From positions 310,001-374,000 of the forward strand of contig NZ_JAGYIM010000016.1 in the NCBI RefSeq assembly GCF_018402695.1: a stretch of DNA of 64,000 bases. The letters run 5' to 3'. Of the stretch, positions 29,090 through 36,608 are shown piece after piece (the stretch's first letter is position 1; each line of letters starts with the position of its first letter). Made by a program: the position numbers and the translations under genes. This stretch comes from Arsukibacterium sp. (GTDB lineage Bacteria > Pseudomonadota > Gammaproteobacteria > Enterobacterales > Alteromonadaceae). The notes below the pieces were generated by a model. That model saw only the letters and a list, made by a program, of their open reading frames with translations, ran no database searches and was not told where the DNA came from.

Positions 29090-31180
29090 TTAGAAACTGT
29101 AGCTGACGCCCAGTTCAAACGAGCGTTCCGGGCCGACGTAGATACCCTGGCGCAGTCCGGTAATATACCGCTTGTCGGTCAGGTTTTTTACAGCACCAAA
29201 TAGCCGCACGTTTTGTGCCAGGTTATACTGCGCGGTTAAATCCAGCACCGTGTAAGATGGCATCAGGCCGCCCCAGATACCACCGGCGGCATTGGTTGGA
29301 ATAGCCTCCAGGTTGGTCGGGTCACCATATTGCTCACCACGATGGTGGGCAGTCAGCGCCGCACTTAACTGCTCTACCTGGTAATTCAATGCCAGATTGG
29401 CGATGATTTTCGGCGCGTAAGGTAGCCGATTGCCCTGGTTGTCACCGCTTTTAAACTCGGAGGTCGGCACCCAGGTGGCGTTGCTGTCGATACTGAAACC
29501 GGCGCCCAGCTCGTAACCTAGTAAGAACTCCATACCGCGGTGTTCAGTTTTACCACCATTAGATTGTGACAGGTTCGGGTCGCTGTTACCGGTAACCACC
29601 TGATTGCTGAAATCCATCATAAAAGCGGCAACTTCATAGCTTACTGCGCCTTGTTTGCCGCGTAATCCCAGCTCAACATTGGTCGAGCGTTCGCCGTCTA
29701 ACTGTTGGTCGGTCAGGCCATCCAGCGCCACGCCGTTTGAGGCGGGGGAGAATGCACGGTATACACCACCATATACCTGAGCAGAGTCGTTCAGGTTATA
29801 GGTAGCGCCAATACCCGGTAACACTTCGGTATTGCTGGTTTTGGCAGTAGCATTGTCGCTGGTGAGCACCAACCGGGTTTGCTCGTAAGATTCAACCCGC
29901 AAACCTGGGGTTACGGCAAACTGGTCACTCAGTTCAATCCGGCTCTGCGCGTACGCAGCCACACTGTCTGCGTAATCTATCCGGTGGCGATCGTTGGTAC
30001 CGGTGCGATCAGCGCTGCGTACAGCCCGGATCCGAGTGTCATTCGCTTCTTCCTGCATCAGGCGCAGGCCAAATTCACTGTTAGCTGCCATGCCTGCCAG
30101 GTTGTGGTCCAGCGTTAGGCGGGTTTCTATGCCTACCCGGTCAAATGAACGGTTGTTGCCGGTTAAATCATCAGTATAGACCCAGCGGCCTGCCTCGTTT
30201 GACGCGGCGGTATCGACATTGTAGCGCCAGTAATCGCGGCTCATCTCGCTCCAGTACAACAGGGTTTTCAGGGTTGCCTGGCTGGAAAGCGTCCACTCGT
30301 GGTTAATATCAAAAGCAGTACGGTCCGTCAGGAAATAGTCATCCGGTGCCGGGTTATAATCGGCGCCCGCCTGATAGTCAGCCAACAATAAACCGCGGTA
30401 TGAAATATTTGCATCGTTTTCATAGCGCGACACTTTAATACCCAGTTTCTGATCATTGCTGAAAATAACCCCGGCCTTGGCCATTACGTCGGTCATTTCG
30501 TAATCTTTGTCCATAAAGCCATCGCTGGTGGCATGGGTCGCAACAATACCGGCAAAGGCGTCGCCTGACGCTGTTTTGCCACCGGCTTCTACGTTGACTT
30601 CCTGCATATTAAACGAACCGGCACGGCCAGTAACGGTGACGCCATCGTCCGGTGTTTTGGTCTGGTAGTTGACCACGCCACCGATGGTCGATGGGCCATA
30701 ACGCAATGAGGCCGAGCCTTTTAACACTTCTACCTGCTCAACCCGCTGGATCCGCGGGTTGAAGTAACGATCATTACCGACAAATAAACCGGGTGCAACC
30801 GGTACACCATCTTCCAGCATCAGTGATTTCGATTCGCTGGCTGACAAACCACGCATGCCGAAGTTAGAAACAATTGACGTTTCTTCTTCACTTTTAATAT
30901 TAATACCCGGTATACGACGCAGAATATCTTCGGTAGACAGGGGCTGAATTTGTTCAATTTGCTCACGGTCAATAACAACAACAGTACCGGTCTGGTCCAG
31001 TAATACCGGACTAGCTGTGCCAACTACCCGGATAACTTCTAACGCAGGCATTATTTTTTTGCGTTCAACGTTGCTTTCTGCATTAGCAATCTGCTGCTGC
31101 GCTGCAGCACCTAATGAGACAGTGGCCAGCGCCACCGCCAGTGACAGGCGCGACACTTTAGTCTGGAAAACAGTTCGCAT
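29090..31180 (-). CDS. TonB-dependent receptor, FecA-like siderophore/iron type
   Basis: A 696-residue outer-membrane transporter with a signal peptide (MRTVFQTKVSRLSLAVALA), a plug domain (about 50-165, with EDILRRIPGINI and the GSASLRYGPSTIGGVVNYQTK block) and a 22-strand barrel ending in aromatic SYSF. I start it at 31180, which has GGGAG upstream; longer frames run into the regulatory region. It diverges from a second receptor, with Fur-like boxes between. The likely substrate is a ferric siderophore or ferric citrate; the ligand is not readable from sequence. Confidence 0.88.
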   Translation of the reverse strand: MRTVFQTKVSRLSLAVALATVSLGAAAQQQIANAESNVERKKIMPALEVIRVVGTASPVLLDQTGTVVVIDREQIEQIQPLSTEDILRRIPGINIKSEEETSIVSNFGMRGLSASESKSLMLEDGVPVAPGLFVGNDRYFNPRIQRVEQVEVLKGSASLRYGPSTIGGVVNYQTKTPDDGVTVTGRAGSFNMQEVNVEAGGKTASGDAFAGIVATHATSDGFMDKDYEMTDVMAKAGVIFSNDQKLGIKVSRYENDANISYRGLLLADYQAGADYNPAPDDYFLTDRTAFDINHEWTLSSQATLKTLLYWSEMSRDYWRYNVDTAASNEAGRWVYTDDLTGNNRSFDRVGIETRLTLDHNLAGMAANSEFGLRLMQEEANDTRIRAVRSADRTGTNDRHRIDYADSVAAYAQSRIELSDQFAVTPGLRVESYEQTRLVLTSDNATAKTSNTEVLPGIGATYNLNDSAQVYGGVYRAFSPASNGVALDGLTDQQLDGERSTNVELGLRGKQGAVSYEVAAFMMDFSNQVVTGNSDPNLSQSNGGKTEHRGMEFLLGYELGAGFSIDSNATWVPTSEFKSGDNQGNRLPYAPKIIANLALNYQVEQLSAALTAHHRGEQYGDPTNLEAIPTNAAGGIWGGLMPSYTVLDLTAQYNLAQNVRLFGAVKNLTDKRYITGLRQGIYVGPERSFELGVSYSF

Positions 31181-31243
31181 AGTAACTCCCTTAGACAATA
31201 GACAAATTATAACGGCCGCAATTAGAACACAGCTAAAAATACG

Positions 31244-31256
31244 AATCAATCTCATT
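31244..31256. promoter_or_regulatory. Possible additional Fur half-box
   Basis: On the minus strand AATGAGATTGATT shares 10 of 13 bases with the core of the Fur consensus. It lies 64 bases before the FecA-like receptor start. Weak. Confidence 0.25.
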
Positions 31257-31302
31257 CGGCTTGCGTTTTTGTAAGTGGGGCAAACAGGACCTCTCCTTAA
31301 AT

Positions 31303-31321
31303 AATAATAGTTATCATTTGT
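31303..31321. promoter_or_regulatory. Candidate Fur box
   Basis: AATAATAGTTATCATTTGT matches the 19-bp Fur consensus at 12 positions, in an AT-rich zone between two divergent iron-type receptors. Confidence 0.4.
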
Positions 31322-31322
31322 G

Positions 31323-31350
31323 TTGACATGTTGTTGAGAATAATTATCAT
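31323..31350 (+). promoter_or_regulatory. Promoter of the catecholate-type receptor
   Basis: A consensus TTGACA, 16 bases, then TATCAT. The strong Fur-like box covers the spacer and the -10, as expected for an iron-repressed promoter. The predicted start is about 48 bases before the ATG. Confidence 0.65.
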
Positions 31351-31354
31351 TAAC
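31336..31354. promoter_or_regulatory. Fur box overlapping the receptor promoter
   Basis: GAGAATAATTATCATTAAC matches GATAATGATAATCATTATC at 15 of 19 bases and overlaps the -10 hexamer of the promoter at 31323-31350. Repression by Fur with iron is inferred. Confidence 0.65.
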
Positions 31355-31404
31355 GGCCTTTCTTACATTTAGCAATGGTTTTACTATTGTCACAAGGAGT
31401 TAAA

Positions 31405-33822
31405 ATGTTATTTCGTCCCTCGGTCCTGGTCTCTGCAATAACGGCCGCGTTTGTGTTACCCCCTGCCGGAGCAACGGCGGCTGCACCGGATTACAATATG
31501 GAAGTTATCGTGGTCACGGCGTCCGGTTTCGAACAAAAACTGGTAGATGCGCCGGCCAGTATTTCCGTGATTACCCAGGAAGAGCTGACAAAACGGCCTT
31601 ATACCACTTTGCTGGACGCGGTGCGGGATCTGGAAGGGGTCGATATCGGCGAAACCCGGGATAAAACCGGTCAGGGCAGCATTAGTATGCGTGGCATGGG
31701 CTCCGACTATACGCTTATTCTGGTTGATGGTAAGCGCCAGAACAACCATGGCGATATTTACCCGAACAACTTTGGCGGCAACCAATTTGGCCATATTCCA
31801 CCGTTGGATGCGGTAGACCGGATTGAAGTTATCCGCGGCCCGGCGTCCACCCTGTATGGCGCAGATGCGTTGGGAGGGGTTATTAATATTATCACCAAAA
31901 AAGTCACTGCGAACTGGATGGGATCGGTCAGTCATAGCCGTACCGTACAGACGGACGATAGTTTTGGTGACGACGTAACAACCGACTTTAACGTCATGGG
32001 TCCGCTGATCCCGGGCGTGTTGGGTATGGCGCTGCGGGGTAGTTTTTATAACCGGATGGCATCAACGCCGCAATATGCCCCAATCGAGTACCCGAATGGT
32101 GAAGTGCGTAACCGCTCACTCGGTTTTGGTAGTGGTGGTAAAACGGTTGACAATGAAAATGAGGTATTCGGTGGCCGCTTAAGCTGGACCCCGGCCAGCA
32201 ATCAGAGTATCTGGTTTGATATAGAAACCTCAACCCAACAATACGACAACACACCGGTTATTAATGATGACGGTAATAAGCAGTACCCGGTCGGCACCGT
32301 AGATAATATTGACAGTGTCTGGGCTGTGGCTAATTACTGTCAGGGAGGCGTGGGCCGGAATGAGCAGGCCTGTATTGATGATGGCGGCCAGTGGGCCCGG
32401 CGTGCCAACCCCCGTATTGGCTACAGCCCAACCCAGGAATTCAGCCGCGATACCTGGTCTTTAACCCATGAAGGGAAATGGGACTTTGGCAACAGCTTTG
32501 TCTCGTTATCTTATGTTGACACTCAGAATCATGGCCGTACCCTACCGTTTACCACCAGTGAGCGGGAACTGTTGCTGGCGATGTACGATGGCACCGGTGT
32601 TTATGCTGATATCAGTGAAGCTGATCGCAAAGACTTAGCCGAAGCGACATTTTTGCCGCGGGCAAAACGGGTAATGGCGAGCAACCAGTATACGCTGGAT
32701 GCCAAGCTGGATATACCGTTTGAGCTGGCCGGCCATCATATTGCAGTAGTGGGTGCTCAGCTGATCCGCGGTGAACTGGAAGATGGTGTCTTTGGCATGG
32801 AAAGCGGTAATCCGGGGGCAGTGCAGCAGCACAACATGTGGTCGGTATTTGCTGAAGATAGCTGGGATGCTACGCCATCATTTTCTGTCACCGCCGGGTT
32901 GCGGCATGACGACCATCAGGTTTTTGGTAACCAGCTTAGCCCGCGGCTCTATAGCGTGTACACGGTAAACGCCAGCTGGACGATTAAAGGCGGGGTCAGT
33001 ACCGGTTACAAAACACCTAAAACGACTCAGCTTTATAACGGTGTTATTGGCTTTGGCGGCCAGGGTACTTCACCCTTTTTTGGTAATCCCGATTTAACTG
33101 CTGAAACCAGTGTCTCCACCGAACTTGCTGCTTACTGGCAGCATGAGAACGGCCACAGTTTTAACGCCACACTGTTTAAAAACGATTTCGACGACAAAAT
33201 TGCCTCGCAACCTTGCGGCACCGGCACCAATATTGAATGTGCCGCCACCGGTGAATATGCCGAACTGGGTTATGCCACCAGCAGCAAAACCGTCAACATA
33301 GATAAGGTGACTATTCAGGGCGCGGAGCTGGCCGGTCGCTGGCAGGCGACTGACAGCCTGGTGCTGCGGGCAAACTATACCTACACTGATAGTGAACAAA
33401 AAAGTGGCGTTAACAAAGGCCGGCCCCTGGGCAGTAGTGCCAAACATATGGCTAACCTGACCCTGGCCTGGGACGCTACCGAGGCCCTCAGTGTGTTTCT
33501 GACCTCGGAGTACCGTACCCGGCGCTACCGGTCATGGGATGTCACTCGTGATCAGGCATTATATTATAAAGCCTACAATGTGTTTCATTTGGGCGCGTCA
33601 TATCAGGCCAGCGAATCGGTAACCTTTAATGCCCGGATCAATAACCTGTTTGACCGGGATTTCACCACCTATGATATTGCGTTTACGGCCTGCAGTGAAA
33701 CGGCCAGTAGCTGTGTGTTGGATGCCAACGGTGAGAATGGTTACGCTGCCAGCTTTGTTGATGATTACAACAATAAAGACAAGGCCCGTAACCTCTGGCT
33801 GGGTGTAAACGTGCGGTTCTGA
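31405..33822 (+). CDS. TonB-dependent receptor, catecholate (FepA/CirA-like) type
   Basis: An 805-residue outer-membrane transporter: signal peptide, TonB-box region around MEVIVVTASGFEQ, plug domain (about 45-160, with MRGMGSDYTLILVDGKRQN and the IRGPASTLYGADALGGVINI block), and a long barrel ending in a terminal Phe (LGVNVRF). It has an AAGGAG ribosome site 5 bases before the ATG. Its promoter is overlapped by a Fur box, so uptake of a ferric catecholate or similar siderophore is likely. It forms a divergent pair with the FecA-like receptor. Confidence 0.9.
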   Translation: MLFRPSVLVSAITAAFVLPPAGATAAAPDYNMEVIVVTASGFEQKLVDAPASISVITQEELTKRPYTTLLDAVRDLEGVDIGETRDKTGQGSISMRGMGSDYTLILVDGKRQNNHGDIYPNNFGGNQFGHIPPLDAVDRIEVIRGPASTLYGADALGGVINIITKKVTANWMGSVSHSRTVQTDDSFGDDVTTDFNVMGPLIPGVLGMALRGSFYNRMASTPQYAPIEYPNGEVRNRSLGFGSGGKTVDNENEVFGGRLSWTPASNQSIWFDIETSTQQYDNTPVINDDGNKQYPVGTVDNIDSVWAVANYCQGGVGRNEQACIDDGGQWARRANPRIGYSPTQEFSRDTWSLTHEGKWDFGNSFVSLSYVDTQNHGRTLPFTTSERELLLAMYDGTGVYADISEADRKDLAEATFLPRAKRVMASNQYTLDAKLDIPFELAGHHIAVVGAQLIRGELEDGVFGMESGNPGAVQQHNMWSVFAEDSWDATPSFSVTAGLRHDDHQVFGNQLSPRLYSVYTVNASWTIKGGVSTGYKTPKTTQLYNGVIGFGGQGTSPFFGNPDLTAETSVSTELAAYWQHENGHSFNATLFKNDFDDKIASQPCGTGTNIECAATGEYAELGYATSSKTVNIDKVTIQGAELAGRWQATDSLVLRANYTYTDSEQKSGVNKGRPLGSSAKHMANLTLAWDATEALSVFLTSEYRTRRYRSWDVTRDQALYYKAYNVFHLGASYQASESVTFNARINNLFDRDFTTYDIAFTACSETASSCVLDANGENGYAASFVDDYNNKDKARNLWLGVNVRF

Positions 33823-33837
33823 TTTGCCCGCTCAGTC

Positions 33838-33866
33838 AGCGATGCCGTACATTGTGCGGCATCGCT
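33838..33866. terminator. Terminator-like hairpin between convergent genes
   Basis: AGCGATGCCG and CGGCATCGCT form a ten-pair stem around a 9-base loop, reaching the elaA stop codon. There is no T run, so it may be a processing or attenuation hairpin only. Confidence 0.45.
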
Positions 33867-34323
33867 ACTGCGGCACCCGCTTAATCATTTTCAGATGCGG
33901 AATATCGTCTTCCAGATAAGGCTCACTGGCGCTTTCAAAGCCCGATTCCTGATAAAACTGCTGCAGATAGCACTGGGCGGAGATATGAATGTCCATATCC
34001 GGCCAGAATTGTTCAGCAACATTTAAGGTTTTGTCCATCAGAACCCGGCCCAGCCCCAGCCGGCGCGCTGTTTGCGATACACACACCCTGCCAATACCCG
34101 GAAAGCCGGGGAAGCTGACATCCGGGGCTAATACCCTGGAATAGGCGATAACTTTATCGCCCTTTTTTAAAATAATATGCCGTGTTTGTGGGTGCAGGTC
34201 CTTATCGTCCAACTCCGGATAAGGGCAATTTTGTTCTACAACGAACACGTCTACCCGTAACTGCAGCATGGAGTAAAGCGTTAAAGTGTCCAGTTCGGCA
34301 AAAGTCTGTACTTGCCATTGCAT
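33865..34323 (-). CDS. elaA: GNAT acetyltransferase, ElaA-like
   Basis: A 152-residue cytosolic acyltransferase. ElaA hallmarks include LYSMLQLRVDVFVVEQNCPYPELDDKD, GIGRVCVSQTARRLGLGRVLM (the acetyl-CoA loop) and ISAQCYLQQFYQESGF. I use the ATG at 34323 with AGGGAAA upstream; longer frames lack a ribosome site. The physiological substrate of ElaA is unknown. It converges with the catecholate receptor gene and diverges from the PhoX gene. Confidence 0.87.
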   Translation of the reverse strand: MQWQVQTFAELDTLTLYSMLQLRVDVFVVEQNCPYPELDDKDLHPQTRHIILKKGDKVIAYSRVLAPDVSFPGFPGIGRVCVSQTARRLGLGRVLMDKTLNVAEQFWPDMDIHISAQCYLQQFYQESGFESASEPYLEDDIPHLKMIKRVPQ

Positions 34324-34530
34324 AAAGTAATTTCCCTGATTTACTGCGCTAACGCACTCTTTCTGAACTATATCAGAGGCAGCCCTTGCTGCGCCAGTGG
34401 CCAGCATGCTGCTAAATACGCTGGCAGCAGGCAGGTATCACAAAAATGCTATTTTATTGTAACGGTTTTGCCATGTACGGCCGGTTTAATAGTGCGGCCT
34501 AATCATCCGCTTCAGACCGGAGTAAAAATA

Positions 34531-36558
34531 ATGTCAGACAAAACAAACAATACCAGCTATACCCAGGTCAGTATCGATAACTCGGGCATCGACCCGCAAA
34601 CCAACTTTTCGGTAAACCCGACCTTTGCCGCTATAGTACAAAGCCGGATGGCCCGCCGCCGCTTTTTAAAAGGCAGTGTTGGCGCAGCGGTTGCTGCCAT
34701 TATTGGCAGCTCGCTGACCGCCTGCAGTAGCAGTGACAGCGAGCCGGATCCGGCGCCGGTCGTGCCGCCGGTAGCTGAAGCGCCGTTACTGGGCTTTGCT
34801 GCAGTGGCGGCAGGCCGGGCAGATACTGTAGTTGTACCTGAAGGTTACAGCGCCAGTGTACTGCTGCCCTGGGGCACGCCGCTAACCGCAGATTATCCGG
34901 CTTATTTAACTGATGCCAGTAATAGTGGTAGCGAGCAGGAACAGCAAGTGGGCATGCACCATGACGGTATGCACTTTTTCCCGATTGACACCCGTAACAG
35001 CGGCAGTAGTTCGACGGAAGGCTTGCTGGTATTTAACCATGAGTATATCGACCATAAGTTAATTCATCCTAACGGTATTGATACCGTGCCGCGTATTGCC
35101 GATCAAGTGCGCAAAGAGATTGCTGCGCATGGCGTATCGGTGGCCCATATTCAGCAGCAAACAGACGGTAGCTGGCAGTTGGTAAACAACAGCCCGTTTA
35201 ACCGCCGAATCACCGGTGCGACACCAATGGAACTGGCCGGCCCGGTGCGCGGCAGCAGTAAAGTCGTTACGAAATACAGCCCGGATGGCAGCCGGACCCG
35301 CGGTACCCTGAACAACTGTGGCAATGGCTTTACGCCCTGGGGCACCTACTTAACCTGCGAAGAAAACTGGGCAGGCTACTTTGTTAACACCGATGCAGAA
35401 CCACCACGTGAGCACCGGCGCTATGGCGTGTCGGCCAGCAACGGCCGTTATTTATGGGAAACCGCGACACCAGCGGCTGAACAATATCAGCGCTTTAATG
35501 CCAGCAGCAGCGGTGAGGCGGCCAGCGATGATTACCGCAACGAGCCCAATACCTTTGGCTGGATAGTTGAAATTGACCCCTTTAACCCGGATAGCGTGCC
35601 ACAAAAGCGCACGGCACTGGGGCGTTTCGGCCATGAAGGCATTATTTTTGGAAAGTTAGAAGAGGGTAAGCCGCTGGTGCTGTATTCCGGCGACGATGCC
35701 CGTTTTGAGTACATTTATAAATTTGTCTCTGCAGCGCCTTATTTTCAGAACACCGCTGGTGGCCATTTGCTGAACGAAGGCACTTTGTACGTGGCCCGTT
35801 TTAATGACGATGGCAGTGGCGACTGGTTACCGCTGGATATTAACAACAGCGATTTTATGGCAAAAGCCACTGCCGCTGGTGTTGAGTTTGCCGATCAGGC
35901 TGACATATTGCTAAATACCCGGCTGGCGGCTGATGTAGCCGGGGCAACCAAGATGGACCGGCCGGAGTGGGGTGCGGTACATCCTGACACCGGTGAGGTG
36001 TATTTTACCCTAACTAACAATACTGCCCGTACCGAGCAGCAAACCGATGCCGCTAACCCGCGCGCGGCCAATGCTACTGGCCATATTATTCGCTGGCACG
36101 AACGTGACACCCAGGAGGCACAGGCGTTTGACTGGGATATCTTCCTGCTGGCCGGTGATGTGGGTACCGAAACGCCGGACACTGAGCTTACCTTAACGGC
36201 AGACAATCATCTGGCCAGTCCGGATGGCTTATGGTTTGATAAAAACGGTTTACTCTGGATCCAAACCGACATGAGTGGCAGTCAGCAAGGCGAAGGTCCT
36301 TTTGGCAACAACCAAATGCTGGTCGCCGACCCGGTCACCCGGCAGATGAAGCGCTTTTTAGTCGGGCCCCATGATTGCGAAGTGACCGGGATCAGTGCCA
36401 CGCCGGATATGAAAACCCTGTTTGTCAATATTCAGCACCCCGGCGATCGTTCCACGCCTACCGACTTTACCAGTCATTGGCCAGATGGCGGCAGTAACCG
36501 GCCCCGTTCGGCAACAGTGGTAATTACCAAAGACGACGGTGGGGTAATTGGCAGTTAA
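34531..36558 (+). CDS. PhoX-type phosphatase (DUF839), Tat-exported
   Basis: A 675-residue protein with a twin-arginine signal (ARRRFLKG, 41-48) after an unusually long n-region, followed by a hydrophobic stretch and a lipobox-like LTAC (Cys65), so it may be a Tat lipoprotein. The mature part carries PhoX blocks such as VFNHEYIDH, GTPWGTYLTCEEN-like (here FTPWGTYLTCEENW) and HPDTGEVYFTLTNN. PhoX enzymes are calcium/iron alkaline phosphatases that release phosphate from organic esters, though many DUF839 members are untested. It is a single gene; the start has CGGAG upstream. Confidence 0.85.
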   Translation: MSDKTNNTSYTQVSIDNSGIDPQTNFSVNPTFAAIVQSRMARRRFLKGSVGAAVAAIIGSSLTACSSSDSEPDPAPVVPPVAEAPLLGFAAVAAGRADTVVVPEGYSASVLLPWGTPLTADYPAYLTDASNSGSEQEQQVGMHHDGMHFFPIDTRNSGSSSTEGLLVFNHEYIDHKLIHPNGIDTVPRIADQVRKEIAAHGVSVAHIQQQTDGSWQLVNNSPFNRRITGATPMELAGPVRGSSKVVTKYSPDGSRTRGTLNNCGNGFTPWGTYLTCEENWAGYFVNTDAEPPREHRRYGVSASNGRYLWETATPAAEQYQRFNASSSGEAASDDYRNEPNTFGWIVEIDPFNPDSVPQKRTALGRFGHEGIIFGKLEEGKPLVLYSGDDARFEYIYKFVSAAPYFQNTAGGHLLNEGTLYVARFNDDGSGDWLPLDINNSDFMAKATAAGVEFADQADILLNTRLAADVAGATKMDRPEWGAVHPDTGEVYFTLTNNTARTEQQTDAANPRAANATGHIIRWHERDTQEAQAFDWDIFLLAGDVGTETPDTELTLTADNHLASPDGLWFDKNGLLWIQTDMSGSQQGEGPFGNNQMLVADPVTRQMKRFLVGPHDCEVTGISATPDMKTLFVNIQHPGDRSTPTDFTSHWPDGGSNRPRSATVVITKDDGGVIGS

Positions 36559-36575
36559 CTCAGCCTTAGCAAGCG

Positions 36576-36603
36576 ATGGCCGGCAGTATGTTCTGCCGGC
36601 CAT
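36576..36603. terminator. Hairpin between convergent genes
   Basis: ATGGCCGGCAG and CTGCCGGCCAT form an 11-pair stem with a 6-base loop between the ends of the PhoX and lipoprotein genes. It is very stable but lacks a T run. Confidence 0.5.
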
Positions 36604-36608
36604 ACATA

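Noticed and set aside
31456-31935. A 159-residue minus-strand ORF inside the TonB receptor gene
   Set aside because: It lies opposite the conserved plug domain and has no recognisable features.
34450-34480. Pho box upstream of the PhoX gene
   Set aside because: The best stretch matches about half of the consensus positions, no better than chance.
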